From Pleurodeles waltl (taxonomy: Eukaryota; Chordata; Amphibia; Caudata; Salamandridae): a DNA stretch of 64,000 nucleotides. The DNA lies in contig NW_027150006.1 of assembly GCF_031143425.1 (NCBI RefSeq), positions 1-64,000 of the forward strand, given 5' to 3'. Below, in pieces: positions 22,199-36,034 of this stretch (the stretch's first letter is position 1; each line of letters opens with the position of its first letter). The position numbers and the translations under genes are program-made. Below the pieces are notes generated by a model. That model was not told where the DNA came from. It worked only from the letters and a program-made list of their open reading frames with translations, and did not search any database.

Positions 22199-25160
22199 CC
22201 TGATAAAAATGATACCTCACTTGTGTGGGTAGGCGTAGCGCCCGCGACAGGAAATGCCCCAAAACGCAACGTGGACACATCACATTTTTTTAAAGAAAAC
22301 AGAGGTGTTTTTTGCAAAGTGCCTACCTGTAGATTTTGGCCTCTAGCTCAGCCGGCACCTAAGGAAACCTACCAAACATGTGCATTTTTGAAAACTAGAG
22401 ACCTAGGGGAATCCAAGATGGGGTGACTTGTGGGGCTCTGACCCGATTCTATTACCCAGAATCCTTTGCAAACCTCAATATTTGGCTGAAAAAACACGTT
22501 TTCCTCACATTTTGGTGACAGATAGTTCTGGAATCAGAGAGGAGCCACAAATTTCCTTCCACCCAGCATTCCCCCAAGTCTCCTGATAAAAATGATACCT
22601 CACTTGTGTGGGTAGGCCTAGCGCCCGTGACAGGAAATGCCCCAAAACGCAACGTGGACACATCACATTTTTTTAAAGAAAACAGAGGTGTTTTTTGCAA
22701 AGTGCCTACCTGTAGATTTTGGCCTCTAGCTCAGCCGGCACCTGGGAAACCTACCAAACCTGTGCATTTTTAAAAACTAGAGACCTAGGGGAATCCAAGA
22801 TGGGGTGACTTGTGGGGCTCTGACCAGATTCTGTTACCCAGAATCCTTTGCAAACCTCAAAATTTGGCTAAAAATACACATTTTCCTCAAATTTAAGTGA
22901 CAGAAAGTTCTGGAATCAGAGAGGAGCCACAAATTTCCTTCCACCCAGCGTTCCCCCAAATCTCCTGATAAAAAATGATACATCACTTGTGTGGGTAGGC
23001 CTACCGCCCGTGACAGGAAATGCACCAAAACGCAACGTGGACACATCACATTTTTTTAAAGAAAATAGAGGTGTTTTTGGCAAAGTGCCTACCTGTAGAT
23101 TTTGGCCTCTAGCTCAACCGGCACCTAGGGAAACCTACCAAACCTGTGCATTTTTGAAAACTAGAGACCTAGGGAAATGCAAGATAGGGTGACTTGTGGG
23201 GCTCTGACCAGGTTCTGTTACCCAGAATCCTTTGCAAACCTCATAATTTGGCTAAAAAAAACACATTTTCCTCACATTTTGGTGACAGATAGTTCTGGAA
23301 TCAGAAAGGAGCCACAAATTTCCTTCCACCCAGCATTACCCCAAGTCTCCTGATAAAAATGATACCTCACTTGTGTGGGTAGGCCTAGCGCCCGTGACAG
23401 GAAATGCCCCAAAACGTAACGTGGACACATCAAATTTTTTGAAAGAAAACAGAGGTGTTTTTTGCAAAGTGCCTACCTGTAGATTTTGGCCTCTACCTCA
23501 GCCGGCACCTAGGGAAACCTACCAAACCTGTGCATTTTTTTAAACTACAGACCTAGGGGAATCCAAGACGGGGTGACTTGTGGGGCTCTGACCAGGTTCT
23601 GTTACCCAGAATCCTTTGCAAACCTCAAAATTTGGCTAAAAATACACATTTTCCTCAACTTTTGGTGACAGAAAGTTCTGGAATCATAGAGGAGCCACAA
23701 ATTTCCTTCCACCCAGCGTTCCCCCAAATCTCCCGATAAAAATGATACATCACTTGTGTGGGTAGGCCTAGCGCCCGCAACAGGAAATGCCCCAAAACGC
23801 AACGTGGACACATCACATTTTTTTAAAGAAAACAGAGGTGTTTTTTGCAAAGTGCCTACCTGTAGATTTTGGCCTCTAGCTCAGCCGGCACCTAGGGAAA
23901 CCTACCAAACCTGTGCATTTTTGAAAACTAGAGACCTAGGGGAATCCAAGATGGGGTGACTGGTGGGGCTCTGACCAGGTTCTGTTACCCAGAATCCTTT
24001 GCAAACCACAAAATTTCACTAAAAAAACACGTTTTCCTCACATTTTGGTGACAGATAGTTCTGGAATCAGAGAGGAGCTACAAATTTCCTTCCACCCAGC
24101 ATTCCCCCAAGTCTCCTGATAAAAATTATACCTCACTTGTGTGGGTAGGCCTAGCGCCTGTGACAGGAAATGCCCCAAAACGCAACGTGGACACATCACA
24201 TTTTTTTAAAGAAAACAGAGGTGTTTTTTGCAAAGTGCCTACCTGTAGATTTTGGCCTCTAGCTCATCCGGCACCTAGGGAAACCTACCAAACCTGTGCA
24301 TTTTTTAAAACTAGAGACCTAGGGGAATCCAAGATGGGGTGACTTGTGGGGCTCTGACCAGGTTTTGTTACGCAGAATCCTTTGAAAACCTCAAAATTTG
24401 GCTAAAAAATACATTTTCCTCACATTTTGGTGATAGATAGTTCTGGAATCAGAGAGGAGCCACAAAGTTCCTTCCACCCAGCATTACCCCAAGTGTCCTG
24501 ATAAAAATGATACCTCACTTGTTTGGGTAGGCCTAGCGCCCGTGACAGGAAATGCCACAAAACGCAACGTGGACACATCACATTTTTTGAAAGAAAACAG
24601 AGGTGTTTTTTGCAAAGTGCCTACCTGGAGATTTTAGCCTCTAGCTCAGCCGGCACCTAGGGAAACCTACCAAACCTGTGCATTTTTGAAAACTAGAGAC
24701 CTAGGGGAATGCAAGATGGGGTGACTTGTGGGGCTCTGACCATGTTCTGTTACCCAGAATCCTTTCCAAACCTCATAATTTGGCTAAAAAAAACACATTT
24801 TCCTCACATTTTGGTGACAGATAGTTCTGGAATCAGAGAGGAGCCACAAATTTCCTTCCACCCAGCATTCCCCCAAGTCTCCTGATAAAAATTATACCTC
24901 ACTTGTGTGGGTAGGCCTAGCGCCCGTGACAGGAAATGCCCCAAAACGCAACGTGGACACATCAAATTTTTTGAAAGAAAACAGAGGTGTTTTTTGCAAA
25001 GTGCCTACCTGTAGATTTTGGCCTCTACCTCAGCCGGCACCTTGGGAAACCTACCAAACCTGTGCATTTTTTTAAACTAGAGACCTAGGGGAATCCAAGA
25101 TGGGGTGACTTGTGGGGCTCTGACCAGGTTCTGTTACCCAGAATCCTTTGCAAACCTCAT
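22199..25160. repeat. Older duplicated block, copy 1 (partner 27946-30905)
   Basis: The monomer order matches 27946-30905 at an offset of 5,746-5,747 bp (15 monomers). Shared odd variants include GGTGAAAGAGAG with CACGATTTCC just upstream, GACCATGTTCTG (24,741 and about 30,487), CACAAAGTTCC and GGCACCTTGGG. Substitutions between copies are common, so the duplication is older than those at 6.5-22 kb. Beyond 25,160 the copies differ by a one-monomer indel and then continue to match at an offset of 5,363. Confidence 0.75.
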
Positions 25161-26030
25161 AGTTTGGCTAAAAAAAACTCATTTTCCTCACATTTTGGTG
25201 ACAGATAGTTCTGGAATCAGAGAGGAGCAACACATTTCCTTCCACCCAGCATTACCCCAAGTCTCCTGATAAAAATTATACTTCACTTGTGTGGGTAGGC
25301 CTAGCGCCCGTGACAGGAAATGCCCCAAAACGCAACGTGGACACATCAAATCTTTTGAAAGAAAACAGAGGTGTTTTTTGCAAAGTGCCTACCTGTAGAT
25401 TTTGGCCTCTACCTCAGCCGGCACCTAGGGAAACCTACCAAACCTGTGCAGTTTTTTAAACTAGAGACCTAGGGGAATCCAAGATGGGGTGACTTGTGGG
25501 GCTCTGACCAGGTTCTGTTAGCCAGAATCCTTTGCAAACCTCACAATTTGGCTAAAAATACACATTTTCCTCAACTTTTGGTGACAGAAAGTTCTGGAAT
25601 CATAGAGGAGCCACAAATTTCCTTCCACCCAGCATTCCCCCAAATCTCCCGATAAAAATGATACATCACTTGTGTGGGTAGGCCTAGCGCCCGCAACAGG
25701 AAATGCCCCAAAACGCAACGTGGACACATCACATTTTTTTAAAGAAAACAGAGGTGTTTTTTGCAAAGTGCCTACCTGTAGATTTTGGCCTCTAGCTCAG
25801 CCGGCACCTAGGGAAACCTACCAAACCTGTGCATTTTTGAAAACTAGAGACCTAGGGGAATCCAAGATTGGGTGACTGGTGGGGCTCTGACCAGGTTCTG
25901 TTACCCAGAATCCTTTGCAAACCATAAAATTTCACAAAAAAAACACGTTTTCCTAACATTTTGGTGACAGATAGTTCTGGAATCAGAGAGGAGCCACAAA
26001 TTTCCTTCCACCCAGCATTCCCCCAAGTCT

Positions 26031-27945
26031 TCTGATAAAAATGATACCTCACTTGTGTGGGTAGGCCTAGCGCCCGCGACAGGAAATGCCCCAAAACGCA
26101 TCGTGGACACATCAAATTTTTTTAAAGAAAACAGAGGTGTTTTTTGCAAAGTGCCTACTTGTAGGTTTTGGCCTCTAGCTCAGCCGGCACCTAGGGAAAC
26201 CTACCAAACCTGTGCATTTTTTAAAACTAGAGACCTAGGGGAATCCAAGATGGGGTGACTTGTGGGGCTCTGACCAGGTTCTGTTACCCAGAATCCTTTG
26301 CAAACCTCAAAATTTGGCGAAAAAAACACGTTTTCCTCACATTTTGGTGACAGATAGTTCTGGAATCAGAGAGGAGCCACAAATTTCCTTCCACCCAGCA
26401 TTCCCCCAAGTCTCCTGATAAAAATGATACCTCACTTGTGTGGGTAGGCCTAGCGCCCGTGACAGGAAATGCCCCAAAACACAACGTGGACACATCACAT
26501 TTTTTTAAAGAAAACAGAGGTGTTTTTTGCAAAGTGCCTACCTGTAGATTTTGGCCTCTAGCTCAGCTGGTACCTAGGGAAACCTACCAAACCTGTGCAT
26601 TTTTGAAAACTAGAGACCTAGGGGAATGCAAGATGGGGTGACTTGTGGGGCTCTGACCAGGTTCTGTTACCCAGAATCCTTTGCAAACCTCAAAATTCGG
26701 CTAAAAAAACACATTTTCCTCACATTTTGGTGACAGATAGTTCTGGAATCAGAGAGGAGCCACATATTTCCTTCCACACAGCATTCCCCCAAGTCTTCTG
26801 ATAAAAATGATGCCTCACTTGTGTGGGTAGGCCTAGCGCCCGTGACAGGAAATTCCCCAAAACGCAACGTGGACACATCAATTTTTTTTTAAGAAAACAG
26901 AGGTGTTTTTTGCAAAGTGCCTACCTGTAGATTTTGGCCTCTAGCTCAGCCGGCACCTAGGGAAACCTACCAAACCTGTGCATTTTTGAAAACTAGAGAC
27001 CTAGGGGAATCCAAGATGGGGTGACTTGTGGGGCTCTGACCAGGTTCTGTTACCCAGAATCCTTTGCAAACCTCAATATTTGGCGAAAAAAACACGTTTT
27101 CCTCACATTTTGGTGACAGATAGTTCTGGAATCAGAGAGGAGCCACAAATTTCCTTCCACCCAGCATTCCCCCAAGTCTCCTGATAAAAATGATACCTCA
27201 CTTGTGTGGGTAGGCCTAGCGCCCGTGACAGGAAATGCCCCAAAACACAACGTGGACACATCACATTTTTTTAAAGAAAACAGAGGTGTTTTTTGCAAAG
27301 TGCCTACCTGTAGATTTTGGCCTCTAGCTCAGCCGGCACCTAGGGAAACCTACCAAACCTGTGCATTTTTGAAAACTAGAGACCTAGGGGAATGCAAGAT
27401 GGGGTGACTTGTGGGGCTCTGACCAGGTTCTGTTACCCAGAATCCTTTGCAAACCTCAAAATTTGGCTAAAAATACACATTTTCTTCAAATTTTGGTGAC
27501 AGAAAGTTCTGGAATCAGAGAGGAGCCACAAACTTCCTTCCACCCAGCGTTCCCCGAAATCTCCCGATAAAAATGATACATCACTTGTGTGGGTAGGCCT
27601 GGTGCCCGCAACAGGAAATGCACCAAAACGCAACGTGGACACATCACATTTTTTGAAAGAAAACAAAGGTGTTTTTTGCAAAGTGCCTACCTGTAGATTT
27701 TGGCCTCTAGCTCAGCCGGCACCTAGGGAAACCTACCAAACCTGTGCATTTTTGAAAACTAGAGACCTAGGGGAATCCAAGATGGGGTGACTTGTGGGGC
27801 TCTGACCAGGTTCTGTTACCCAGAATCCTTTGCAAACCTCAAAATTTGGCTAAAACAACACGATTTCCTCACATCTTGGTGAAAGAGAGTTCTGGAATCA
27901 GAGAGGAGCCACAAATTTCCTTCCACCCAGCATTCCCCCAAGTCT
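26031..27945. repeat. Five-monomer segment related to 32927-34840 and 36757-38670
   Basis: The order of monomers (GCATCG type, CACAACG type, a type with CACATATTTCC and CCACACAGC, a CACAACG type, and a type with GTTCCCCGAAATC and CCTGGTGCCC) recurs at offsets of about 6,895 and 10,725 bp. The marker CCACACAGCATTCC is seen here near 26,774 and again near 33,669, 37,499 and 53,597. This is the less similar relative of the pair of 10-monomer copies to its right. Confidence 0.78.
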
Positions 27946-30905
27946 CCTGATAAAAATGATACCTCACTTGTGTGGGTAGGCGTAGCGCCCACGACAGGAA
28001 ATGCCCCAAAACGCAACGTGGACACATCACATTTTTTTAAAGAAAACAGAGGTGTTTTTTGCAAAGTGCCTACCTGTAGATTTTGGCCTCTAGCTCAGCC
28101 GGCACCTAGGGAAACCTACCAAACCTGTGCATTTTTGAAAACTAGAGACCTGGGGGAATCCAAGATGGGGTGACTTGTGGGGCTCTGACCAGGTTCTGTT
28201 ACCCAGAATCCTTTGCAAACCTCAATATTTGGCTAAAAAAACCCGTTTTCCTCACATTTTGGTGACAGATAGTTCTGGAATCAGAGAGGAGCCACAAATT
28301 TCCTTCCACCCAGCATTCCCCCAAGTCTCCTGATAAAAATGATACCTCACTTGTGTGGGTAGGCCTAGCGCCCGTGACAGGAAATGCCCCAAAACGCAAC
28401 GTGGACACATCACATTTTTTTAAAGAAAACAGAGGTGTTTTTTGCAAAGTGCCTACCTGTAGATCTTGGCCTCTAGCTCAGCCGGCACCTGGGAAACCTA
28501 CCAAACCTGTGCATTTTTAAAAACTAGAGACCTAGGGGAATCCAAGATGGGGTGACTTGTGGGGCTCTGACCAGATTCTGTTACCCAGAATCCTTTTCAA
28601 ACCTCAAAATTTGGCTAAAAATACACATTTTCCTCAAATTTTCGTGACAGAAAGTTCTGGAATCAGAGAGGAGCCACAAATTTCCTTCCTCCCAGCGTTC
28701 CTCCAAATCTCCCGATAAAAATGATACATCACTTGTGTGGGTAGGCCTAGCGCCCTTGACAGGAAATGCCCCAAAACGCAACGTGGACACATCACATTTT
28801 TTAAAAGAAAATAGAGGTGTTTTTGGCAAAGTGCCTACCTGTAGATTTTGGCCTCTAGCTCAGCCGGCACCTAGGGAAACCTACCAAACCTGTGCATTTT
28901 TGAAAACTAGAGACCTAGGGGAATGCAAGATGGGGTGACTTGTGGGGCTCTGACCAGGTTCTGTTACCCAGAATCCTTTGCAAACCTCATAATTTGGCTA
29001 AAAAAAACACATTTTCCTCACATTTTGGTGACAGATAGTTCTGGAATCAGAAAGGAGCCACAAATTTCCTTCCACCCAGCATTACCCCAAGTCTCCTGGT
29101 AAAAATGATACCTCACTTGTGTGGGTAGGCCTAGCGCCCGTGACAGGAAATGCCCCAAAACGTAACGTGGACACATCAAATTTTTTGAAAGAAAACAGAG
29201 GTGTTTTTTGCAAAGTGCCTACCTGTAGATTTTGGCCTCTACCTCAGCCGGCACCTAGGGAAACCTACCAAACCTGTGCATTTTTTTAAACTAGAGACCT
29301 AGGGGAATCCAAGATGGGGTGACTTGTGGGGCTCTGACCAGGTTCTGTTACCCAGAATCCTTTGCAAACCTCAAAATTTGGCTAAAAATACACATTTTCC
29401 TCAACTTTTGGTGACAGAAAGTTCTGGAATCATAGAGGAGCCACAAATTTCCTTCCACCCAGCGTTCCCCCAAATCTCCCGATAAAAATGATACATCACT
29501 TGTGTGGGTAGGCCTAGCGCCCGCAACAGGAAATGCCCCAAAACGCAACGTGGACACATCACATTTTTTTAAAGAAAACAGAGGTGTTTTTTGCAAAGTG
29601 CCTACCTGTAGATTTTGGCCTCTAGCTCAGCCGGCACCTAGGGAAACCTACCAAACCTGTGCATTTTTGAAAACTAGAGACCTAGGGGAATCCAAGATGG
29701 GGTGACTGGTGGGGCTCTGACCAGGTTCTTTTACCCAGAATCCTTTTCAAACCTCAAAATTTCACTAAAAAAACAAGTTTTCCTCACATTTTGGTGACAG
29801 ATAGTTCTGGAATCAGAGAGGAGCTACAAATTTCCTTCCACCCAGCATTCCCCCAAGTCTCCTGATAAAAATTATACCTCACTTGTGTGGGTAGGCCTAG
29901 CGCCTGTGACAGGAAATGCCCCAAAACGCAACGTGGACACATCACATTTTTTTAAAGAAAACAGAGGTGTTTTTTGCTAAGTGCCTACCTGTAGATTTTG
30001 GCCTCTAGCTCATCCAGCACCTAGGGAAACCTACCAAACCTGTGCATTTTTTAAAACTAGTGACCTAGGGGAATCCAAGATGGGGTGACTTGTGGGGCTC
30101 TGACCAGGTTTTGTTACCCAGAATCCTTTGAAAACCTCAAAATGTGGCTAAACAAATACATTTTCCTCACATTTTGGTGACAGATAGTTCTGGAATCAGA
30201 GAGGAGCCACAAAGTTCCTTCCACCCAGCATTCCCCCAAGTGTCCTGATAAAAATGATACCTCACTTGTGTGGGTAGGCCTAGCGCCCGTGACAGGAAAT
30301 GCCCCAAAACGCAACGTGGACACATCAAATTTTTTGAAAGAAAACAGAGGTGTTTTTTGCAAAGTGCCTACCTGTAGATTTTGGCCTCTACCTCAGCCGG
30401 CACCTTGGGAAACCTACCAAACCTGTGCATTTTTGAAAACTAGAGACCTAGGGGAATGCAAGATGGGGTGACTTGTGGGGCTCTGACCATGTTCTGTTAC
30501 CCAGAATCCTTTGCAAACCTCATAATTTGGCTAAAAAAAACACATTTTCCTCACATTTTGGTGACAGATAGTGCTGGAATCAGAGAGGAGCCACAAATTT
30601 CCTTCCACCCAGCATTACCCCAAGTCTCCTGATAAAAATGATACCTCACTTGTGTGGGTAGGCCTAGCGCCCGTGACAGGAAATGCCCCAAAACGCAACG
30701 TGGACACATCAAATTTTTTGAAAGAAAACAGAGGTGTTTTTTGCAAAGTGCCTACCTGTAGATTTTGGCCTCTACCTCACCCGGCACCTTGGGAAACCTA
30801 CCAAACCTGTGCATTTTTTTAAACTAGAGACCTAGGGGAATCCAAGATGGGGTGACTTGTGGAGCTCTGACCAGGTTCTGTTACCCAGAATCCTTTGCAA
30901 ACCTC
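27946..30905. repeat. Older duplicated block, copy 2 (partner 22199-25160)
   Basis: Second copy of the region C duplication. It opens with the only CACG state of the variable CpG site that I found (27,990-27,993), where copy 1 has CGCG. It shares with copy 1 the linked oddities CACAAAGTTCC, AGTGTCCTG and GACCATGTTCTG in the same order. Confidence 0.75.
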
Positions 30906-32611
30906 AAAATTTGGCTAAAAATACACATTTTCCTCAACTTTTGGTGACAGAAAGTTCTGCAATCATAGAGGAGCCACAAATTTCCTTCCACCCAGCGTTC
31001 CCCCAAATCTCCCGATAAAAATGATACATCACTTGTGTGGGGAGGCCTAGCGCCCGCAACAGGAAATGCACCAAAACGCAACGTGGACACATCACATTTT
31101 TTTAAAGAAAACAGAGGTGTTTTTTGCAAAGTGCCTACCTGTAGATTTTGGCCTCTAGTTCAGCCGGCACCTAGGGAAACCTACCAAACCTGTGCATTTT
31201 TGAAAACTAGAGACCTAGGGGAATCCAAGATGGGGTGACTGGTGGGGCTCTGACCAGGTTCTGTTACCCGGAATCCTTTGCAAACCTCAAACTTTGGCTA
31301 AAAAAACACGTTTTCCTCACATTTTGGTGACAGATAGTTCTGGAATCAGAGAGGAGCCACAAATATCCTTCCACCCAGCGATCCCCCAAATATCCCGATA
31401 AAAATGATACATCACTTGTGTGGGTAGGCCTAGCGCCCGTGACAGGAAATGCCCCAAAACGCAACGTGGACACATCACATTTTTTTAAAGAAAATAGAGC
31501 TGTTTTTTGCAAAGTGCCTACCTGGAGATTTTGGCCTCTAGCTCAGCCGGCACCTAGGGAAACCTACCAAACCTGTGCATTTTTTAAAACTAGAGACCTA
31601 GGGGAATGCAAGATGGGGGGACTTGTGGGGCTCTGACCAGGTTCTGTTACCCAGAATCCTTTGCAAACCTCATAATTTGGCTAAAAAAAACTCATTTTCC
31701 TCACATATTGGTGACAGATAGTTCTGGAATCAGAGAGGAGCAACAAATTTCCTTCCACCCAGCATTACCCCAAGTCTCCTGATAAAAATGATACTTCACT
31801 TGTGTGGGTAGGCCTAGCGCACGTGACAGGAAATGCCCCAAAACGCAACGTGGACACATCAAATCTTTTGAAAGAAAACAGAGGTGTTTTTTGCAAAGTG
31901 CCTACCTGTAGATTTTGGCCTCTAGCTCAGCCGGCACCTAGGGAAACCTACCAAACCTGTGCATTTTTGAAAACTAGAGACCTAGGGGAATGCAAGATGG
32001 GGTGACTTGTGGGGCTCTGACCAGGTTCTGTTACCCAGAATCCTTTGCAAACCTCAAAATTTGGCAACAAAAACACATTTTCCTCACATTTTGGTGACAG
32101 ATAGTTCTGGAATCAGAGAGGAGCCACAAATTTCCTTCCACCCAGCATTCCCCCAAGTCTCCTGATAAAAATGATACCTCACTTGTGTGGGTAGGCCTAG
32201 CGCCCGTGACAGGAAATGCCCCAAATCGCAACGTGTACACATCACATTTTTTTAAAGAAAACAGAGGTGTTTTTTGCAAAGTGCCTACCTGTAGATTTAG
32301 TCCTCTAGCTCAGCCGGCACCTAGGGAAACCTACCAAACCTGTGCATTTTTGAAAACTAGAGACCTAGGGGAATCCAAGATGGGGTGACTTGTGGGGCTC
32401 TGACCAGGTTCTGTTACCCAGAATCCTTTGCAAACCTCAAAATGTGGCTAAAAAAACACGTTTTCCTCACATTTTGGTGACAGATAGTTCTGGAATCAGA
32501 GAGGAGCCACAAATTTCCTTCCACCCAGCATTCCCCCAAGTCTCCTGATAAAAATGATATCTCACTTGTGTGGGTAGGCCTAGCGCCTGTGACAGGAAAT
32601 GCCCCAAAACG

Positions 32612-35600
32612 CAACGTGGACACATCACATTTTTTTAAAGAAAACAGAGGTGTTTTTTGCAAAGTGCCTACCTGTAGATTTTGGCCTCTAGCTCAGCCGG
32701 CACCTAGGGAAACCTACCAAACCTGTGCATTTTTTAAAACTAGAGACCTAGGGGAATCCAAGATGGGGTGACTTGTGGGGCTCTGACCAGGTTTTGTTAC
32801 CCAGAATCCTTTGCAAACCTCAAAATTTGGCTAAAAAAACACATTTTCCTCACATTTTGGTGACAGATAGTTCTGGAATCAGAGAGGAGCCACAAATTTC
32901 CTTCCACCCAGCATTCCCCCAAGTCTTCTGATAAAAATGATACCTCACTTGTGTGGGTAGGCCTAGCGCCCGCGACAGGAAATGCCCCAAAACGCATTGT
33001 GGACACATCAAATTTTTTTAAAGAAAACAGAGGTGTTTTTTGCAAAGTGCCTACCTGTAGATTTTGGCCTCTAGCTCAGCCGGCACCTAGGGAAACCTAC
33101 CAAACCTGTGCATTTTTGAAAACTAGAGACCTAGGGGAATCCAAGATGGGGTGACTTGTGGGGCTCTGACCAGGTTCTGTACCCAGAATCCTTTGCAAAC
33201 CTCAAAATTTGGCGAAAAAAACACGTTTTCCTCACATTTTGGTGACAGATAGTTCTGGAATCAGAGAGGAGCCACAAATTTCCTTCCACCCAGCATTCCC
33301 CCAAGTCTCCTGATAAAAATGATACCTCACTTGTGTGGGTAGGCCTAGCGCCCGTGACAGGAAATGCCCCAAAACACAACGTGGACACATCACATTTTTT
33401 TAAAGAAAACAGAGGTGTTTTTTGCAAAGTGCCTACCTGTAGATTTTGGCCCCTAGCTCAGCCGGTACCTAGGGAAACCTACCAAACCTGTGCATTTTTG
33501 AAAACTAGAGACCTAGGGGAATGCAAGATGGGGTGACTTGTGGGGCTCTGACCAGGTTCTGTTACCCAGAATCCTTTGCAAACCTCAAAATTCGGCTAAA
33601 AAAACACATTTTCCTCACATTTTGGTGACAGATAGTTCTGGAATCAGAGAGGAGCCACATATTTCCTTCCACACAGCATTCCCCCAAGTCTTCTGATAAA
33701 AATGATACCTCACTTGTGTGGGTAGGCCTAGCGCCCGCAACAGGAAATGCCCCAAAACGCAACGTGGACACATCAAATTTTTTTAAAGAAAACAGAGGTG
33801 TTTTTTGCAAAGTGCCTACCTGTAGATTTTGGCCTCTAGCTCAGCCGGCACCTAGGGAAACCTACCAAACCTGTGCATTTTTGAAAACTAGAGACCTAGG
33901 GGAATCCAAGATGGGGTGACTTGTGGGGCTCTGACCAGGTTCTGTTACCCAGAATCCTTTGCAAACCTCAATATTTGGCGAAAAAAACACGTTTTCCTCA
34001 CATTTTGGTGACAGATAGTTCTGGAATCAGAGAGGAGCCACAAATTTCCTTCCACCCAGCATTCCCCCAAGTCTCCTGATAAAAATGATACCTCACTTGT
34101 GTGGGTAGGCCTAGCGCCCGTGACAGGAAATGCCCCAAAACACAACGTGGACACATCACATTTTTTTAAAGAAAACAGAGGTGTTTTTTGCAAAGTGCCT
34201 ACCTGTAGATTTTGGCCTCTAGCTCAGCTGGCACCTAGGGAAACCTACCAAACCTGTGCATTTTTCAAAACTAGAGACCTAGGGGAATGCAAGATGGGGT
34301 GACTTGTGGGGCTCTGACCAGGTTCTGTTACCCAGAATCCTTTGCAAACCTCAAAATTTGGCTAAAAATACACATTTTCTTCAAATTTTGGTGACAGAAA
34401 GTTCTGGAATCAGAGAGGAGCCACAAATTTCCTTCCACCCAGCGTTCCCCGAAATCTCCCGATAAAAATGATACATCACTTGTGTGGGTAGGCCTGGTGC
34501 CCGCAACAGGAAATGCCCCAAAACGCAACGTGGACACATCACATTTTTTGAAAGAAAACAAAGGTGTTTTTTGCAAAGTGCCTACCTGTAGATTTTGGCC
34601 TCTAGCTCAGCCGGCACCTAGGGAAACCTACCAAACCTGTACATTTTTGAAAACTAGAGACCTAGGGGAATCCAAGATGGGGTGACTTGTGGGGCTCTGA
34701 CCAGGTTCTGTTACCCAGAATCCTTTGCAAACCTCAAAATTTGGCTAAAAAAACACGTTTTCCTCACATTTTGGTGAAAGAGAGTTCTGGAATCAGAGAG
34801 GAGCCACAAATTTCCTTCCACCCAGCATTCCCCCAAGTCTCCTGATAAAAATGATACCTCACTTGTGTGGGTAGGCGTAGCGCCCGTGACAAGAAATGCC
34901 CCAAAACGCAACGTGGACACATCACATTTTTTTTAAAGAAAACAGAGGTGTTTTTTGCAAAGTGCCTACCTGTAGATTTTGGCCTCTAGCTCAGCCGGCA
35001 CCTAGGGAAACCTACCAAACCTGTGCATTTTAAAAAACTAGAGACCTAGGGGAATCCAAGATGGGGTGACTTGTGGGGCTCTGACCAGATTCTGTTACCC
35101 AGAATCCTTTGCAAACCTCAAAATTTGGCTAAAAATACACATTTTCCTCAAATTTTGGTGACAGAAAGATCTGGAATCAGAGAGGAGCCACAAATTTCCT
35201 TCCACCCAGCGTTCCCCCAAATCTCCCGATAAAAATGATACATCACTTGTGTGGGTAGGCCTAGCGCCCGTGACAGGAATTGCCCCAAAACGCAACGTGG
35301 ACACATCACATTTTTTTAAAGAAAATAGAGGTGTTTTTTGCAAAGTGCCTACCTGTAGATTTTGGCCTCTAGCTCAGCCGGCACCTAGGGAAACCTGCCA
35401 AACCTGTGCATTTTTGAAAACTAGAGACCTAGGGGAATGCAAGATGGTGTGACTTGTGGGGCTCTGACCAGGTTCTGTTACCCAGAATCCTTTGCAAACC
35501 TCATAATTTGGCTAAAAAAAACACATTTTCCTCACATTTTGGTGACAGATAATTCTGGAATCAGAGAGGAGCCACAATTTTCCTTCCACCCAGCATTACC

Positions 35601-36034
35601 CCAAGTCTCCTGATAAAAATGATACCTCACTTGTGTGGGTAGGCCTAGCGCCCGTGACAGGAAATGCCCCAAAACGTAACGTGGACACATCAAATTTTTT
35701 GAAAGAAACAGAGGTGTTTTTTGCAAAGTGCCTACCTGTAGATTTTGGCCTCTACCTCAGCAGGCACCTAGGGAAACCTACCAAACCTGTGCATTTTTTT
35801 AAACTAGAGACCTAGGGGAATCCAAGATGGGGTGACTTGTGGGGCTCTGACCAGGTTCTGTTACCCAGAATCCTTTGCAAACCTCAAAATTTGGCTAAAA
35901 ATACACATTTTCCTCAACTTTTGGTGACAGAAAGTTCTGGAATCATAGAGGAGCCACAAATTTCCTTCCACCCAGCGTTCCCCCAAATCTCCCGATAAAA
36001 ATGATACATCACTTGTGTGGGTAGGCCTAGCGCC
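32612..36034. repeat. 10-monomer-spaced duplication, copy 1 (partner 36442-39864)
   Basis: All 3,423 bp match 36442-39864 at an offset of exactly 3,830 bp (10x383). Comparing line by line I found no difference, and rare private variants are shared: CGCATTGTGG, GGCCCCTAGC, CAGCCGGTACC, CTGTACATTTT, GACAAGAAATG, the 1-bp loss in GAAAGAAACAG and CAGCAGGCACC. The copies differ just outside at 32611 (G) against 36441 (A), and at 36035 (C) against 39865 (T). Confidence 0.92.

Larger units (their letters stand above)
22199..32611. repeat. Region C: diverged mixed monomers with an older 15-monomer-spaced duplication
   Basis: About 27 monomers, more diverse than those to the left. New variant combinations appear: CATAATTTGG in the tail, TCAAATTTTTTGAAAG in place of TCACATTTTTTTAAAG, CTCTACCTCAG in place of CTCTAGCTCAG, TTTCACTAAAA with GGAGCTACAAA, and CATTACCCCAAG. 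Monomers with linked B-subfamily variants become frequent. No gene or unique sequence interrupts the repeats. Confidence 0.85.
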
